The notes: generated from the letters alone by a model not told the origin. A stretch of 64,000 bases of DNA from SUG1106 sp051883095 (GCA_051883095.1 JBJETB010000007.1:24911-88910), one strand, 5' to 3'. Positions 26,343 through 35,317 are shown, counted from the first letter of the stretch. Numbers and translations: made by a program.

Positions 26343-27101
26343 TTATTCTTTTTCATCCCGCTTCCGGGTCTGAAGTGCTTCTATTCTTTTAGCTATATTG
26401 TCAAAATTCTTAGCTATGTAAGTATCCTTCATGAATACAACAGGCACTCCCATATTGGTTGAAATGTGAATGTTTTCGTCATCCTGAACCAGTCCGATTA
26501 TCTTATCGGTTATTTTTCTCGGGAATTCCTCAAGTGACGGAGCCAGACCCGCCTTCATAAGCTTTGTATTAACCTTGTTGATAACATAGTGCACAAAACC
26601 TATTCCGTAATCATTCAGGGCCGTTGTCACAGCCTCGCAATCCCTCAGTGATGAATACTCCGGCGTTATGACCATTATAACCTGATCCGCTCCGCCAAGG
26701 GCGATAGCCAGACCATCATCGAGTCCTGCCGGTGCATCTATAATCACATAATCAAATATCTGTTTCAGTTTGTCGCAGAGAACCTTTACATGAAGCGGTG
26801 TTATCTCACCGTTATCGGGTTTCGGAGAGGCAGCCATAAAAAAGAGTCCGGGGAAACTCTTATCCTTGATAAGAGCCTGTTTGATGCGGCACACTCCGTT
26901 TAAAACGTCACTGACATCGTAAACCACGTTGTTCTCAAGTCCCAGATATAAATCCAGATTCCTCAGTCCGGTATCCATGTCCACCAGAACCGTTCTGCGT
27001 CCTCTTTTAGCCATTGTCGCCCCCAGATTGGCAGAAAACATAGTCTTTCCGGTACCTCCCTTACCGGATGCTATTACGATGGTTTTACCTAAAGTATCCA
27101 T
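26343..27101 (-). CDS. minD: Septum site-determining ATPase MinD
   Basis: About 252 residues. Deviant Walker A is ASGKGGTGKT, and DMDTGLRNLDLYLGLEN and VIIDAPAGLDDGLAIALGGADQ match MinD. The C terminus ends in FDNIAKRIEALQTR, an amphipathic region compatible with membrane targeting. MinD places the division-site inhibitor MinC at the membrane. Start at 27101: AAAGGAG is 6 nt upstream, whereas the ATG at 27119 has no site. Last gene of the radC-mreBCD-pbp2 transcript. MinC and MinE are not in the cluster, so partners must be elsewhere or absent. Confidence 0.93.
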   Translation of the reverse strand: MDTLGKTIVIASGKGGTGKTMFSANLGATMAKRGRRTVLVDMDTGLRNLDLYLGLENNVVYDVSDVLNGVCRIKQALIKDKSFPGLFFMAASPKPDNGEITPLHVKVLCDKLKQIFDYVIIDAPAGLDDGLAIALGGADQVIMVITPEYSSLRDCEAVTTALNDYGIGFVHYVINKVNTKLMKAGLAPSLEEFPRKITDKIIGLVQDDENIHISTNMGVPVVFMKDTYIAKNFDNIAKRIEALQTRKRDEKE

Positions 27102-27145
27102 AGCAGTCTCCTTTGTCATTAACTGTTTTTTATCTTACTTATACA

Positions 27146-29923
27146 CTAATTCATCTTTGTGGAAAAGTCGAGCTGGCTGCTCTCGCTTTCCGAATAGACT
27201 CCAAGATATTCTCCGATTATTTCTCTGGCCACAGGCGCGGCGTTGTAGGAAGTACCGCCCTGTATGAGCAGCACTACCACAGCAATCTTAGGATTGTCTG
27301 CAGGCGCCAGGGTTATGGTCCAGGCAAAATGGTCATAAGTATCTTTGTATTTGTTGATGTCGGAGTATGATACTTTTTTGCCGCTGGCAGTTATAAGAGC
27401 CTCGTCCACCGCATCGTTTTCTGTAGGATACTTCTGAGGATCCTCCTTCATCATCCTGGTCATGGTCTTCTGAACATCTGACCATGAAACACCCGGAGCA
27501 ATAGATGAAAGATGTTCCTTCACATATGCCACTTCGTCCTTCGGATTGATATATCCAGATCTTTCCGCTGTACCGGTTTTACCTGCCACATCAATCGGGA
27601 AACGCGAGAAGCAGCTGGCCAGAGTACCTCTCTTGGCTACCATTCTCATTCCTTCCAGTACTTTATCAAGATCGCTTTTTTCAACATCTATCTGATAAGC
27701 CTTTTCCTTCTTGTTAAGGCCTTCGCCTTCTATTCCCTTGATGATGCTCACCTGGTTTCTCTTGCCGTCATTTCCCAGTGTTGCCACATAATTGGCCATC
27801 TGAAGAGGTGTATAGGCATTGTCTCCCTGACCGATGGCGATATTGAACTCGTCGCCTGTAGTCCACTCAGCCTGATTGAAATACGAATATTTACATACAT
27901 CGGTGATAGTCTCCACCTTGGATTTTTTCACCGTTGTCTGTTCCTGTATTCTTTTTATTATAGTGGCTCTGTCCGGATTCTCCTCGGTCCAGCTTGTAAT
28001 CGTACTGATCTCTTCTCTGAGTTTCTCATCATCCTTTATAGTGGATGAAGGCCAGTATTTTTCGCTGTTGTAATAGAGATGACTCCAGAGAGCCTGCTTC
28101 ATGCTCTGAAGCTTTCTTTCCTTTGATGCAAGAGGTGTTACAGTTTCATATAGCTCTATGCCTGTCTTCTCTCCCAGTCCGAATTCAGAAGCCACCTTCA
28201 TGATCTTCTCTACAGACATCTCCTCTTTATATCCCAGAGAGGACATATTGTTCCAGTCCTTGCCGGTGGCTATGCAGTAGAAATAGAAGTTGCAGGAATT
28301 CTGTATTCCGGTAACAAGCGTCTCATAACCGTGGCTTCCCCTGTAGTTGTTCCACAGACTGCATCCAAAGGTTCTTCCACCCATTTTGATATATCCCTTG
28401 TCGTAAATTCTCCTGTCAGGGTCCAGACCTGCCTGAAGCGCCGCCACTGCCGTAACCGGCTTGAATGTAGAACCAGGCTGTACGGAGGTTCTGGTGGCAT
28501 TGTTGTATAACGGCGTAGGAGCCAGGGAGTCACGTGGGTTGGTGCTCTGAACCGATGCCCATGCCTTGGTTGAAATTCCCTCTGCAAAGATATTAGGGTC
28601 GTAGTCAGGATAGCTGGCCATGGCAAGCACATCTCCCGTCTCCACGTCGAGAGCGACAGCGGCTCCGGAAGCACACTTTTCGTATTTCATCAGTTTCATG
28701 TTGCCGTATTTGCTCTCAAAAACGCTGCCTGATGCAGTAGCTTTTATTGCTCTCTCCAGCGCATCCTCCGCCACCTTCTGCAGATCCGCATCAATAGTCA
28801 GATATACGTTCTTTCCTGCTACCGGCTCTGTTTCGCCCAGTGTCTCTATATAATCACCACCGCTGTTGACCAGTATGGTTTTCACACCGTCGGTTCCTTT
28901 CAATGTGGATTCCATTGATGCCTCAAGGCCTTCCTTGCCGATCAGATCATCAGCATTGTAGCCTCTGTTGTTTACATATTCGTCGTACTGTCCATCAGAA
29001 ATGCTGCCCATATATCCGAGAACGTGTGAGAGGAGCCTGCCCTCCGGATAGACTCTTACAGTTTCGGAAGCTATTTCAACCCCAGGTAGCATACTCCCCA
29101 TTTCCTCCACATAAGCTACAGTTTCATCACTCACATCACTGGCAGTGGTACTGGAACGGTACTTGTTATATCCTATATTTTTTATTTCTTCTCTTATACA
29201 GAATATTTTCCTTACCTGTTTGTCGGAAAGCACCTTCTCTCCATCATAAAGAGGCTTGTCAAGGCTGTACTTTTCTCTAAGTGCGTTAAAAGCTTCTTCT
29301 GCGCTCAGGTCCGTTTCCAGACCGTATTTTTCCAGAAATGCCTTTTTACGTGAGTCGTAGGTAAAGGTCATGCTTCTCACTGAGATAGGAGGCCATACGC
29401 CGTAGGTTTCCTGAAGAACCTTCATAGCCTCATGCCTGTCCAGTTCAGGGTCTATTTCATAATCAGCGCGAAGTTTATTAAAAGCCTCCTCTGCTGTGGC
29501 ATCAGAACTAAGCCCTATGCTTTTAAGCCACTTTGTCTTGTTCTGGTCGTAGGTATACCTGAACTTGCCGCTTGCTGTGATTACTATAGGAAAATTATCC
29601 ACATATTCGTCGCCGTTCTTTTCCAGCAGCTTTACCAGAACATACGCCGACTTATTTATATCATCTGTTTTAAGGCCGCTGACATTGAAGGTAACGGTAA
29701 ATATCTGCTTGTTGGTTGCCAGCACTCTGCCGTATCTGTCCAGAATCTCACCCCTTGGAGCCGATGTTACGACCTCCTTGGTATTCTGGTTAACAGCAGC
29801 TTCAGCCCATCTGTCCTCCTGTATTACTGTCAGCACAAAAAGCCTTATGCAAAGTGCCAGCATAAGGACTGCAACAAATGCTAAAAGCTGATAATATCTG
29901 GACTGAAGAATTTTTTTACTCAT
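27146..29923 (-). CDS. mrdA: Elongasome class B penicillin-binding protein 2
   Basis: 925 residues. An N-terminal membrane anchor (about residues 12-33), the pedestal domain (SAPRGEILDRYGRVLATN), then a transpeptidase domain with SxxK = STFK (Ser485), SxN = SCN in QNSCNFYFY, and KTGT in VAGKTGTAER. It cross-links peptidoglycan during elongation with RodA. A segment of about 55 residues near 121-175 is repeated at about 186-240 (both have TYD..K, AEEAFN.LR), so the pedestal contains an apparent tandem duplication and the protein is long. Its start overlaps the mreD stop by 4 nt. Confidence 0.95.
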   Translation of the reverse strand: MSKKILQSRYYQLLAFVAVLMLALCIRLFVLTVIQEDRWAEAAVNQNTKEVVTSAPRGEILDRYGRVLATNKQIFTVTFNVSGLKTDDINKSAYVLVKLLEKNGDEYVDNFPIVITASGKFRYTYDQNKTKWLKSIGLSSDATAEEAFNKLRADYEIDPELDRHEAMKVLQETYGVWPPISVRSMTFTYDSRKKAFLEKYGLETDLSAEEAFNALREKYSLDKPLYDGEKVLSDKQVRKIFCIREEIKNIGYNKYRSSTTASDVSDETVAYVEEMGSMLPGVEIASETVRVYPEGRLLSHVLGYMGSISDGQYDEYVNNRGYNADDLIGKEGLEASMESTLKGTDGVKTILVNSGGDYIETLGETEPVAGKNVYLTIDADLQKVAEDALERAIKATASGSVFESKYGNMKLMKYEKCASGAAVALDVETGDVLAMASYPDYDPNIFAEGISTKAWASVQSTNPRDSLAPTPLYNNATRTSVQPGSTFKPVTAVAALQAGLDPDRRIYDKGYIKMGGRTFGCSLWNNYRGSHGYETLVTGIQNSCNFYFYCIATGKDWNNMSSLGYKEEMSVEKIMKVASEFGLGEKTGIELYETVTPLASKERKLQSMKQALWSHLYYNSEKYWPSSTIKDDEKLREEISTITSWTEENPDRATIIKRIQEQTTVKKSKVETITDVCKYSYFNQAEWTTGDEFNIAIGQGDNAYTPLQMANYVATLGNDGKRNQVSIIKGIEGEGLNKKEKAYQIDVEKSDLDKVLEGMRMVAKRGTLASCFSRFPIDVAGKTGTAERSGYINPKDEVAYVKEHLSSIAPGVSWSDVQKTMTRMMKEDPQKYPTENDAVDEALITASGKKVSYSDINKYKDTYDHFAWTITLAPADNPKIAVVVLLIQGGTSYNAAPVAREIIGEYLGVYSESESSQLDFSTKMN

Positions 29924-30420
29924 CTGAAATACCTGTCTTTACGATGTCGTATCACCTTTCTTATTAAAACAAGATAAATGACGGTTATCACAACCATAGA
30001 ATAAAGCCCTGTCCAAGGAAGAAGCTTAAGCATAATTATGATTCCCGACGGATTTCCTGTCAGATGCATGAGTCCCCAGTCTGCCGTATAAAACAGCACC
30101 AGAGATACTGCAGAAACAACCCAGAGATTAATTATGTTCTCCACATTGGCATATTCCCTGACTATTAAAATCATAAGTGCCGTCAGAACCAGTGCAATAG
30201 CCGTATGGCCTGCAGCCGTACTGAAGCACACATCATACAGCACACCGAAAACTGCGCCGAAAATAATGCCGTACATCTCATCCTCATAGAGAAAAGAAAA
30301 CACCACTACCAGGCACAGAAGAAGATTAGGCGTTACTCCGCAAATGCTGATCAGATTTAAGAGGGAGGCCTGTATCAGAAAGGCTGTTATAAAGAATATT
30401 GCCGCTTTCCAGTACCTCAT
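29920..30420 (-). CDS. mreD: Rod shape-determining protein MreD
   Basis: 166 residues and about five or six membrane segments: a small integral membrane protein with the MreD pattern (FFITAFLIQASLLNLISICGVTPNLLLCLVV and YGIIFGAVFGVLYDVCF). It overlaps mreC by 4 nt and pbp2 by 4 nt (ATGA junctions). MreD joins MreC to the elongation complex. Confidence 0.93.
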   Translation of the reverse strand: MRYWKAAIFFITAFLIQASLLNLISICGVTPNLLLCLVVVFSFLYEDEMYGIIFGAVFGVLYDVCFSTAAGHTAIALVLTALMILIVREYANVENIINLWVVSAVSLVLFYTADWGLMHLTGNPSGIIIMLKLLPWTGLYSMVVITVIYLVLIRKVIRHRKDRYFR

Positions 30421-31235
30421 TTTATCACCGCAACCTTTTCAAGTCCTTTAAAGTTTACTGCCGGCTCCACGGTTATTTCCTTGAGAAGTGTATTGCTGTT
30501 ATACACCACCGTCTTTACGTTGCCGATTACCAGACCCGCAGGATATGTTCCCAGTCCTGAAGTAACTATTATATCTCCCTGAGATACAGTGGAACCGGCA
30601 TCCATCATGTAGCCTGAAATTTCTCCGGACTTGTCGCCTGAGGCTATACCCAGCTGCTTCCTGTCGCGGACCAGTTTAAAGCTCACATTGCTGCCCTCAT
30701 CTATGAGAGAAACTACCCTGGACCAGCCGTCACCGGTTTCACAGACTCTGCCTACAAGACCCATCCCGTTCACCACAGCATCACCGGTTTTAATACCTGA
30801 CTCTGCTCCTCTGCTGATGGTAAAAGTATCAGTCCAGTTTGCTCCATCCATGGCTGTAATATCAGCAGTAACCATGTCAAATTTCTTCTCGGTGTATTCA
30901 AAATTCAGCACTTCGCTGAGTTCCTTAAGCTGCTCCAGATCCTCTCTGTCAAGTCGGGTTTCTGCCAGCTCTTTTTTCAGCTGGTCGTTTTCCTCCTTCA
31001 GGCTGTCGATTTCATCCTGCAGGACTTTATATGAAAAAATACCTGTAACGTTGTCTTTTATTGTCTTGACCGCAGAGGAAAATCCTTCCGAAACGACGGA
31101 TACCCCTTTATTAAGCACGCCTGTCACTCCGTTTCCGTTTCCCGCCGTAACTGCTGACACCACAAAAATAATCACCAGCACAATCAGTATGACAACAAGA
31201 ACAGATATTAACTTGTGTTCCCTTATCCAGCGCAT
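30417..31235 (-). CDS. mreC: Rod shape-determining protein MreC
   Basis: 272 residues. One N-terminal membrane helix (about 9-30), a coiled coil (about 75-105, LKEENDQLKKELAETR), then the extracellular beta domain with SRGAESGIKTGDAVVNGMGLVGRV and GDIIVTSGLGTYPAGLVIG, typical of MreC. It is an extracytoplasmic scaffold that activates PBP2. Preceded by mreB with an 11-nt gap. Confidence 0.95.
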   Translation of the reverse strand: MRWIREHKLISVLVVILIVLVIIFVVSAVTAGNGNGVTGVLNKGVSVVSEGFSSAVKTIKDNVTGIFSYKVLQDEIDSLKEENDQLKKELAETRLDREDLEQLKELSEVLNFEYTEKKFDMVTADITAMDGANWTDTFTISRGAESGIKTGDAVVNGMGLVGRVCETGDGWSRVVSLIDEGSNVSFKLVRDRKQLGIASGDKSGEISGYMMDAGSTVSQGDIIVTSGLGTYPAGLVIGNVKTVVYNSNTLLKEITVEPAVNFKGLEKVAVIK

Positions 31236-31246
31236 AAACTAAACTC

Positions 31247-32290
31247 CTATTTCTTTTTGCCGTTCTGAGCATAGATTTTAAGTTTCTCTATATCCTCCAG
31301 GCTCTTTCCTGCCCCCAGAGCGACAGCCTCAAAGGCGTTTTCCGCAATGGAAACATCCATGCCTGTTCTCTTCTTAATAAGCTTATCAAGATTATGTATC
31401 ATTCCGCCGCCTCCGGAAAGCACCATTCCCTTGTCAGCAATGTCTGCCGCAATTTCAGGCGGAGCTTTTTCGATGGTTCCCTTCACTCCGTCGATTATTA
31501 TGTCCATGGATTCCTGAAGGGCTATCATCATATCCTTGTTGGTAACCTCAAGAGTCTTAGGGAGGCCGGAAATTATGTCTCTTCCTCTGGCGTTCATGGT
31601 CTTTATAATTTCATTTCCCTGCTCGTCCACATCCATGCATGCACATCCGATATTGATCTTAAGGTCTTCTGCAGTGCGTTCTCCGATAAGCAGAGCATGT
31701 CTCTTCCTCATGTATTGAATTATAGCATCGTTTATTTTATCTCCGGCATGTCTGATGGAGGTACTGCATACAATACCGCCCAGTGCAATTATAGCTATGT
31801 CTGTGGTGCCTCCTCCGATGTCGGCAATCATGCAGCCTGTGGTTCCGTCAACATCCATTCCTGCTCCTATTGCAGCGGCCATAGGTTCCTCCAGGATGAA
31901 AACCTCCGTAGCGCCCAGCTGTCTTACTACCTCGCTTACAGCTCTCTTTTCCACCTCTGTTACTCCGCTCGGCACTCCTACTACAACTCTGAAATTTCTG
32001 ATTTTTTTTGCCTTGAGAGCCGTTTCAATAAAACTTTTAAGCATGTCGGCTGTCCTGTCAAAATCAGATATTACTCCGTCCTGAAGGGGTCTTACTACAG
32101 AAATGTTCTGAGGGGCCTTGCCCAGCATCTCTTTGGCCTGCAGCCCAACTGCAAGAGTCTTGCCGCCACGGTTTTCCACCGCAATAACAGAAGGCTCATT
32201 AAGAATGATTCCGCTGTCCTTCACATAAATCAAAGTGTTTGCTGTTCCAAGGTCAATTCCCATATCCTTAGCTTTAAATAAACTGCACAT
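31247..32290 (-). CDS. mreB: Rod shape-determining actin MreB
   Basis: 347 residues, actin fold: MGIDLGTANTLIYVKDSGIILNEPS (phosphate 1), ADIGGGTTDIAIIALGG (phosphate 2) and MVLSGGGGMIHNLDKLI (adenosine). MreB filaments direct cell-wall elongation. Second gene of the operon, 49 nt after radC. The N-terminal MCSLFKAKD resembles the amphipathic membrane-binding end of MreB. Confidence 0.97.
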   Translation of the reverse strand: MCSLFKAKDMGIDLGTANTLIYVKDSGIILNEPSVIAVENRGGKTLAVGLQAKEMLGKAPQNISVVRPLQDGVISDFDRTADMLKSFIETALKAKKIRNFRVVVGVPSGVTEVEKRAVSEVVRQLGATEVFILEEPMAAAIGAGMDVDGTTGCMIADIGGGTTDIAIIALGGIVCSTSIRHAGDKINDAIIQYMRKRHALLIGERTAEDLKINIGCACMDVDEQGNEIIKTMNARGRDIISGLPKTLEVTNKDMMIALQESMDIIIDGVKGTIEKAPPEIAADIADKGMVLSGGGGMIHNLDKLIKKRTGMDVSIAENAFEAVALGAGKSLEDIEKLKIYAQNGKKK

Positions 32291-32339
32291 TTTAATACCT
32301 CCGCCTTTTTTCTGTTCTTAATTTTATCCGGTTCAAGGC

Positions 32340-33032
32340 CTAGCTGCAGATTTCCTCCATGAGACCCAGACTCTTCATGCTGCAGTACTGTCCATCTCCG
32401 ATTACGATGTGATCAATAACCACAATGCCAAGAAGCCTGCCGCATGCAATGAGTCTTTCAGTGGTCCTGATATCCTCTTCGCTGGGCTCCGGGTTTCCGC
32501 TGGGGTGGTTATGCACGAAGACTATTCCCGCCGCACTTCTTTTTACGGCCTGACTGAATACCTCTCTGGGATGAACCAGAGTGCTCGTCAGTTCCCCTAT
32601 GGACACAGTCTCAATGGATATGATCTCTCCCCGCGGATTAAGAAGCAGTGCCTTAAAAATCTCACGTTTCTCATAACGCATGTCTTCGATGAACATTCCC
32701 GCAATATCCGCAGAACTCTCCACCCCCATGCGTCTGGTTCTGGGTGCGGTTGAAATTCTCTTTCCAAGCTCCACGGCAGCCATTATCCTGGCCGCCTTGG
32801 ACATGCCGATGCCGCTTATTGACATGAGTTCCTGCATAGAACTTTCCGCAAGATACGAAATGCCTTTTACGTCTTTTGCAATAATGTCTTCGGCAAGGCC
32901 GATAGCAGACTTTTCTCGCGTGCCGGAGCCGAGCAGAACAGCCAGAAGCTCCGAATTGGAAAGGGCTCCGGCGCCATTGCTCAATGTCTTCTCTACAGGT
33001 CTTTCACTACAGGGTAAAGATTTGATTTTCAT
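32340..33032 (-). CDS. radC: RadC-family JAB/MPN-domain protein
   Basis: About 230 residues. N-terminal helix-hairpin-helix region (ELMSISGIGMSKAARIMAAVELGKR) and a C-terminal JAMM metal-binding motif HNHPSGNPEPSEED. The biochemical role of RadC is unsettled. Start at 33032: GAGGA is about 8 nt upstream of this ATG; the frame extends to 33077 without a better site. As in many Firmicutes it heads the mreBCD operon. Confidence 0.92.
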   Translation of the reverse strand: MKIKSLPCSERPVEKTLSNGAGALSNSELLAVLLGSGTREKSAIGLAEDIIAKDVKGISYLAESSMQELMSISGIGMSKAARIMAAVELGKRISTAPRTRRMGVESSADIAGMFIEDMRYEKREIFKALLLNPRGEIISIETVSIGELTSTLVHPREVFSQAVKRSAAGIVFVHNHPSGNPEPSEEDIRTTERLIACGRLLGIVVIDHIVIGDGQYCSMKSLGLMEEICS

Positions 33033-33150
33033 AGATTTTTCCTCACTTTCTAAAGTTTTATAATGAAAAAATTTCATACAAAAACCGGCAAAAGCGAATC
33101 AGAAACCCACACAACTATCCCATTTTATCAAAATAAAATACTATTTAGAG

Positions 33151-33179
33151 ATTATAACATTTTTTTATTATAAGTACAA
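33151..33179 (-). promoter_or_regulatory. Sigma-A promoter of the radC-mreBCD-pbp2-minD operon
   Basis: On the minus strand TTGTAC, 17-bp spacer, TATAAT, about 120 bp before the radC start. Confidence 0.7.
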
Positions 33180-33281
33180 GATGAATGGATGCATTATTTT
33201 GTGAAGATTCGGTCAAAATAGACAGGGACGTGAGATTAAAAAAATTCTGCGTTCAAGTATAAACAGCAGGAGGACTAACTT

Positions 33282-33446
33282 ATGAACAGTGGTGCAAACC
33301 AGACAATCAGATGCACAGTAAATCAGTGCAGATATCACGAAAACTCAAAGAACCTCTGCTCACTGGATGCTATAACAGTGGGAACTCACGAGGCCAATCC
33401 TACTCAGGAGCAGTGCACAGACTGCTTATCTTTTGAAGTAAAGTAG
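33282..33446 (+). CDS. Small DUF1540-type cysteine-rich protein
   Basis: 54 residues, with a strong AGGAGG at 33268-33273. The sequence has an early TIRCTVNQCRYH segment and the spaced Cys residues C11, C16, C26, C45 and C48, matching the pattern of DUF1540 proteins (putative metal binding). Such proteins are common in clostridia; function unknown. It lies about 100 bp upstream of sigK on the same strand, so the two could share transcription, and a hairpin at 33503-33540 separates them. Confidence 0.85.
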   Translation: MNSGANQTIRCTVNQCRYHENSKNLCSLDAITVGTHEANPTQEQCTDCLSFEVK

Positions 33447-33502
33447 CTTTCACACAGGGCAAAATAGGTACTGGCACTTTTAGAATCAGTCAAGCACTGA
33501 AG

Positions 33503-33540
33503 CCCCCTTTTTCGCATATAGTAAAGAACGAAAGAGGGGG
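33503..33540 (+). promoter_or_regulatory. Hairpin and sporulation-type -10 in front of sigK
   Basis: Arms 33503-33514 and 33529-33540 pair over 12 bp with one mismatch and a 14-nt loop; the 3' arm (AAAGAGGGGG) contains the sigK Shine-Dalgarno. The loop holds CATATAGTA (33515-33523), which fits the sigma-K -10 CATANNNTA, with AC 17 bp upstream. Transcripts from upstream would hide the ribosome site in the hairpin, while transcripts from this promoter would begin after the 5' arm and stay free. Terminator of the DUF1540 gene is another reading. Confidence 0.55.
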
Positions 33541-33549
33541 TTTACATAT

Positions 33550-34182
33550 ATGAGCAGTTCCTTTCCCAATCCGCTGACAGAAGCAGAAGAACAATATTAT
33601 GTAAAATTGCTTGAAGAAAACGATCCGTCCGCACGTCTCACACTTATCGAGCGAAACCTCAGACTTGTGGCGCACATTGCAAAAAAATATGCCGGCCCCA
33701 TGACAACCCAGGACGACCTTATCTCCATCGGAACCATAGGCCTCATAAAAGCAGTGAATACATATACGAGCAAAAAATCGACACGTCTGGCCACCTATGC
33801 GGCCAAATGTATCGAGAATGAAATACTTATGAGCATACGCGCATCCAGGCGAATAAGGCAGGAGGTTTCTCTGAGCCTTCCCATAGGTACAGATAAGGAC
33901 GGCAATGAAATCAGCTTCAACGATATTCTGGGCACTGATACTGATGAAATCGTGGATTCGATAAATCTGAAGATACAGGTAGGCAAGCTTCATCAGGCCA
34001 TAAACTCCGCCCTCACACCTCGGGAAAAGACGGTGATTGTTTCACGTTACGGTCTTGACGGTGAAGAGCCCAGACCTCAGCGTGAAATAGCTGAAAATCT
34101 GGGCATAAGTCGTTCTTACGTATCAAGAATTGAAAAACGCGCTTTAGAAAAACTGAAGGATTACCTCGGCGAAAACCGGTAA
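33550..34182 (+). CDS. sigK: Late mother-cell sigma factor K, without pro-sequence
   Basis: 210 residues, sigma-70 type. Region 2 is DDLISIGTIGLIKAVNTYTSKKSTRLATYAAKCIENEILMSIR; region 4 is REIAENLGISRSYVSRIEKRALEKL, both closely like Bacillus sigma-K. Translation starts MSSSFPNPLTEAEEQ, aligning with residue about 24 of Bacillus pro-sigma-K, so the cleavable leader is missing. The gene is intact, with no skin-type insertion. RBS GAGGGGG 9 nt upstream. Without a pro-sequence, control by SpoIVFB proteolysis is not expected; transcriptional or translational control (see the hairpin upstream) would have to replace it. Confidence 0.93.
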   Translation: MSSSFPNPLTEAEEQYYVKLLEENDPSARLTLIERNLRLVAHIAKKYAGPMTTQDDLISIGTIGLIKAVNTYTSKKSTRLATYAAKCIENEILMSIRASRRIRQEVSLSLPIGTDKDGNEISFNDILGTDTDEIVDSINLKIQVGKLHQAINSALTPREKTVIVSRYGLDGEEPRPQREIAENLGISRSYVSRIEKRALEKLKDYLGENR

Positions 34183-34190
34183 AAAACAAG

Positions 34191-34556
34191 CTATTTCATC
34201 TTCACCCCGTCAGCATATATTGAGGCGATTTTTTCTATTCCGCCCAGCTGTTTCGCATCACACCTGCACAGAATACCCATAACTTTTTCTCTTGCCCTGA
34301 TCAGGTCTTCATCATCTTCCTCGTTTTCGCGTTCTCCGGCAAGGACATAATCTGCAGAAACTTCAAGCACCTGACACAGCATATACAATCTTCTTATTGA
34401 GAGACCCTTGTTCCCGTACTCGATATCTGCAATAAACTGGGGTGAGACCTCAAGCTGCTCAGCAAGACTCTCACGATTCATGTTGAGGCTTTCACGTCTC
34501 TCTCTTATTCTCTTTCCCATCTCATGAAAATCAAGCTGTCTCAGTTTTCCGCTCAT
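34191..34556 (-). CDS. XRE-family helix-turn-helix regulator
   Basis: 121 residues. The HTH domain (about 10-65) reads MGKRIRERRESLNMNRESLAEQLEVSPQFIADIEYGNKGLS, a standard Cro/C1 type. An acidic linker (ENEEDDEDL) and a helical C terminus follow. RBS GAGGAGG. It ends convergently 8 nt from the sigK stop, with no clear operon partner. Target unknown. Confidence 0.88.
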   Translation of the reverse strand: MSGKLRQLDFHEMGKRIRERRESLNMNRESLAEQLEVSPQFIADIEYGNKGLSIRRLYMLCQVLEVSADYVLAGERENEEDDEDLIRAREKVMGILCRCDAKQLGGIEKIASIYADGVKMK

Positions 34557-34692
34557 TGAAGTAACCTCCTCGGGTCTTTTTAGTTTCCTCCTATAAGTTA
34601 TCCTGTTTCAACAATGAGTTAAATAAACCTGCTGTTTCAGTTTTACGCTATAAGGCAAAATTTCCGGCTTTTTGTTCATTGTTACCTGTATA

Positions 34693-34721
34693 AAAAGGCA
34701 GCCCCATGATGAGGCTGCCTT
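34693..34721 (-). terminator. Intrinsic terminator of hpf
   Basis: On the minus strand AAGGCAGCC, 8-nt loop, GGCTGCCTT followed by TTTA, about 70 nt after the hpf stop. Confidence 0.85.
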
Positions 34722-34792
34722 AATACTTAATCATCTTTTAATAATATTCAGTTTTTTAATTTATGTCTATGTAGCTCTCATGCCTCTGCAGA

Positions 34793-35317
34793 CTAGTGTT
34801 CTGTCTCCAGCAGGCCGTAGTCGTCGTCGTTTCTCTTGTATACTACGTTTACGCTGTCTGTTTCAGTATCAAGAAATACGAAGAAATTATGCTGAAGCAT
34901 CTCCATCTGCAGAATAGCGTCATCTACAGTCATAGGCATAAGCTGGAACTTCTTGGTCTTTACAACTCTTGTTTCTTCAGCTGCCGGAGCTTCCGGAATC
35001 ATTTCGAACTTGATTGACTCTTTGCCTTTATGCTTCTTCATCAGCTTGCCCTTATATTTGGACATCTGTGTAAGCAGCTTATCCGCAACTGTATCAATAC
35101 AGTCAAATACATCCTGGGCAACGTCCTCTGCCCTGAAAATCGTTCCCTTGGTGACTATGGTAGCTTCAACCTTAACCTTAGCCTTCTCCGGGTGAATTAA
35201 AACTTTAGCCTGAATGTCATCAGCAAAATACTTTCCCAGTTTCTCGAACTTCTTATCAATTGCGTCCTGAATCTTGTCACTGATAGCAATATTCTTGCCT
35301 GTTACGATAATCTTCAT
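34793..35317 (-). CDS. hpf: Ribosome hibernation promoting factor, long form (HPF/RaiA)
   Basis: 174 residues. The N-terminal S30AE domain (MKIIVTGKNIAISDKIQDAIDKKFEKLGKYF, VEATIVTKGTIFRAEDVAQDVFDCID) binds the 30S decoding region; the C-terminal dimerisation domain (MTVDDAILQMEMLQHNFFVFLDTETDSVNVVYKRNDDDYGLLE) makes 100S ribosome dimers. AGGAGG 5-8 nt upstream of the ATG. A structured RNA of the raiA type precedes it on the same strand. Confidence 0.96.
   Translation of the reverse strand: MKIIVTGKNIAISDKIQDAIDKKFEKLGKYFADDIQAKVLIHPEKAKVKVEATIVTKGTIFRAEDVAQDVFDCIDTVADKLLTQMSKYKGKLMKKHKGKESIKFEMIPEAPAAEETRVVKTKKFQLMPMTVDDAILQMEMLQHNFFVFLDTETDSVNVVYKRNDDDYGLLETEH

Noticed and set aside
31394..32281. 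295-residue open frame antisense to mreB
   Set aside because: It is the shadow of a conserved gene; no start site or family match. Similar long antisense frames over minD, rny, the antiporter and the coiled-coil permease were rejected for the same reason.
33550..34182. Skin-like element in sigK
   Set aside because: The gene is intact from region 2 to region 4 with no insertion.
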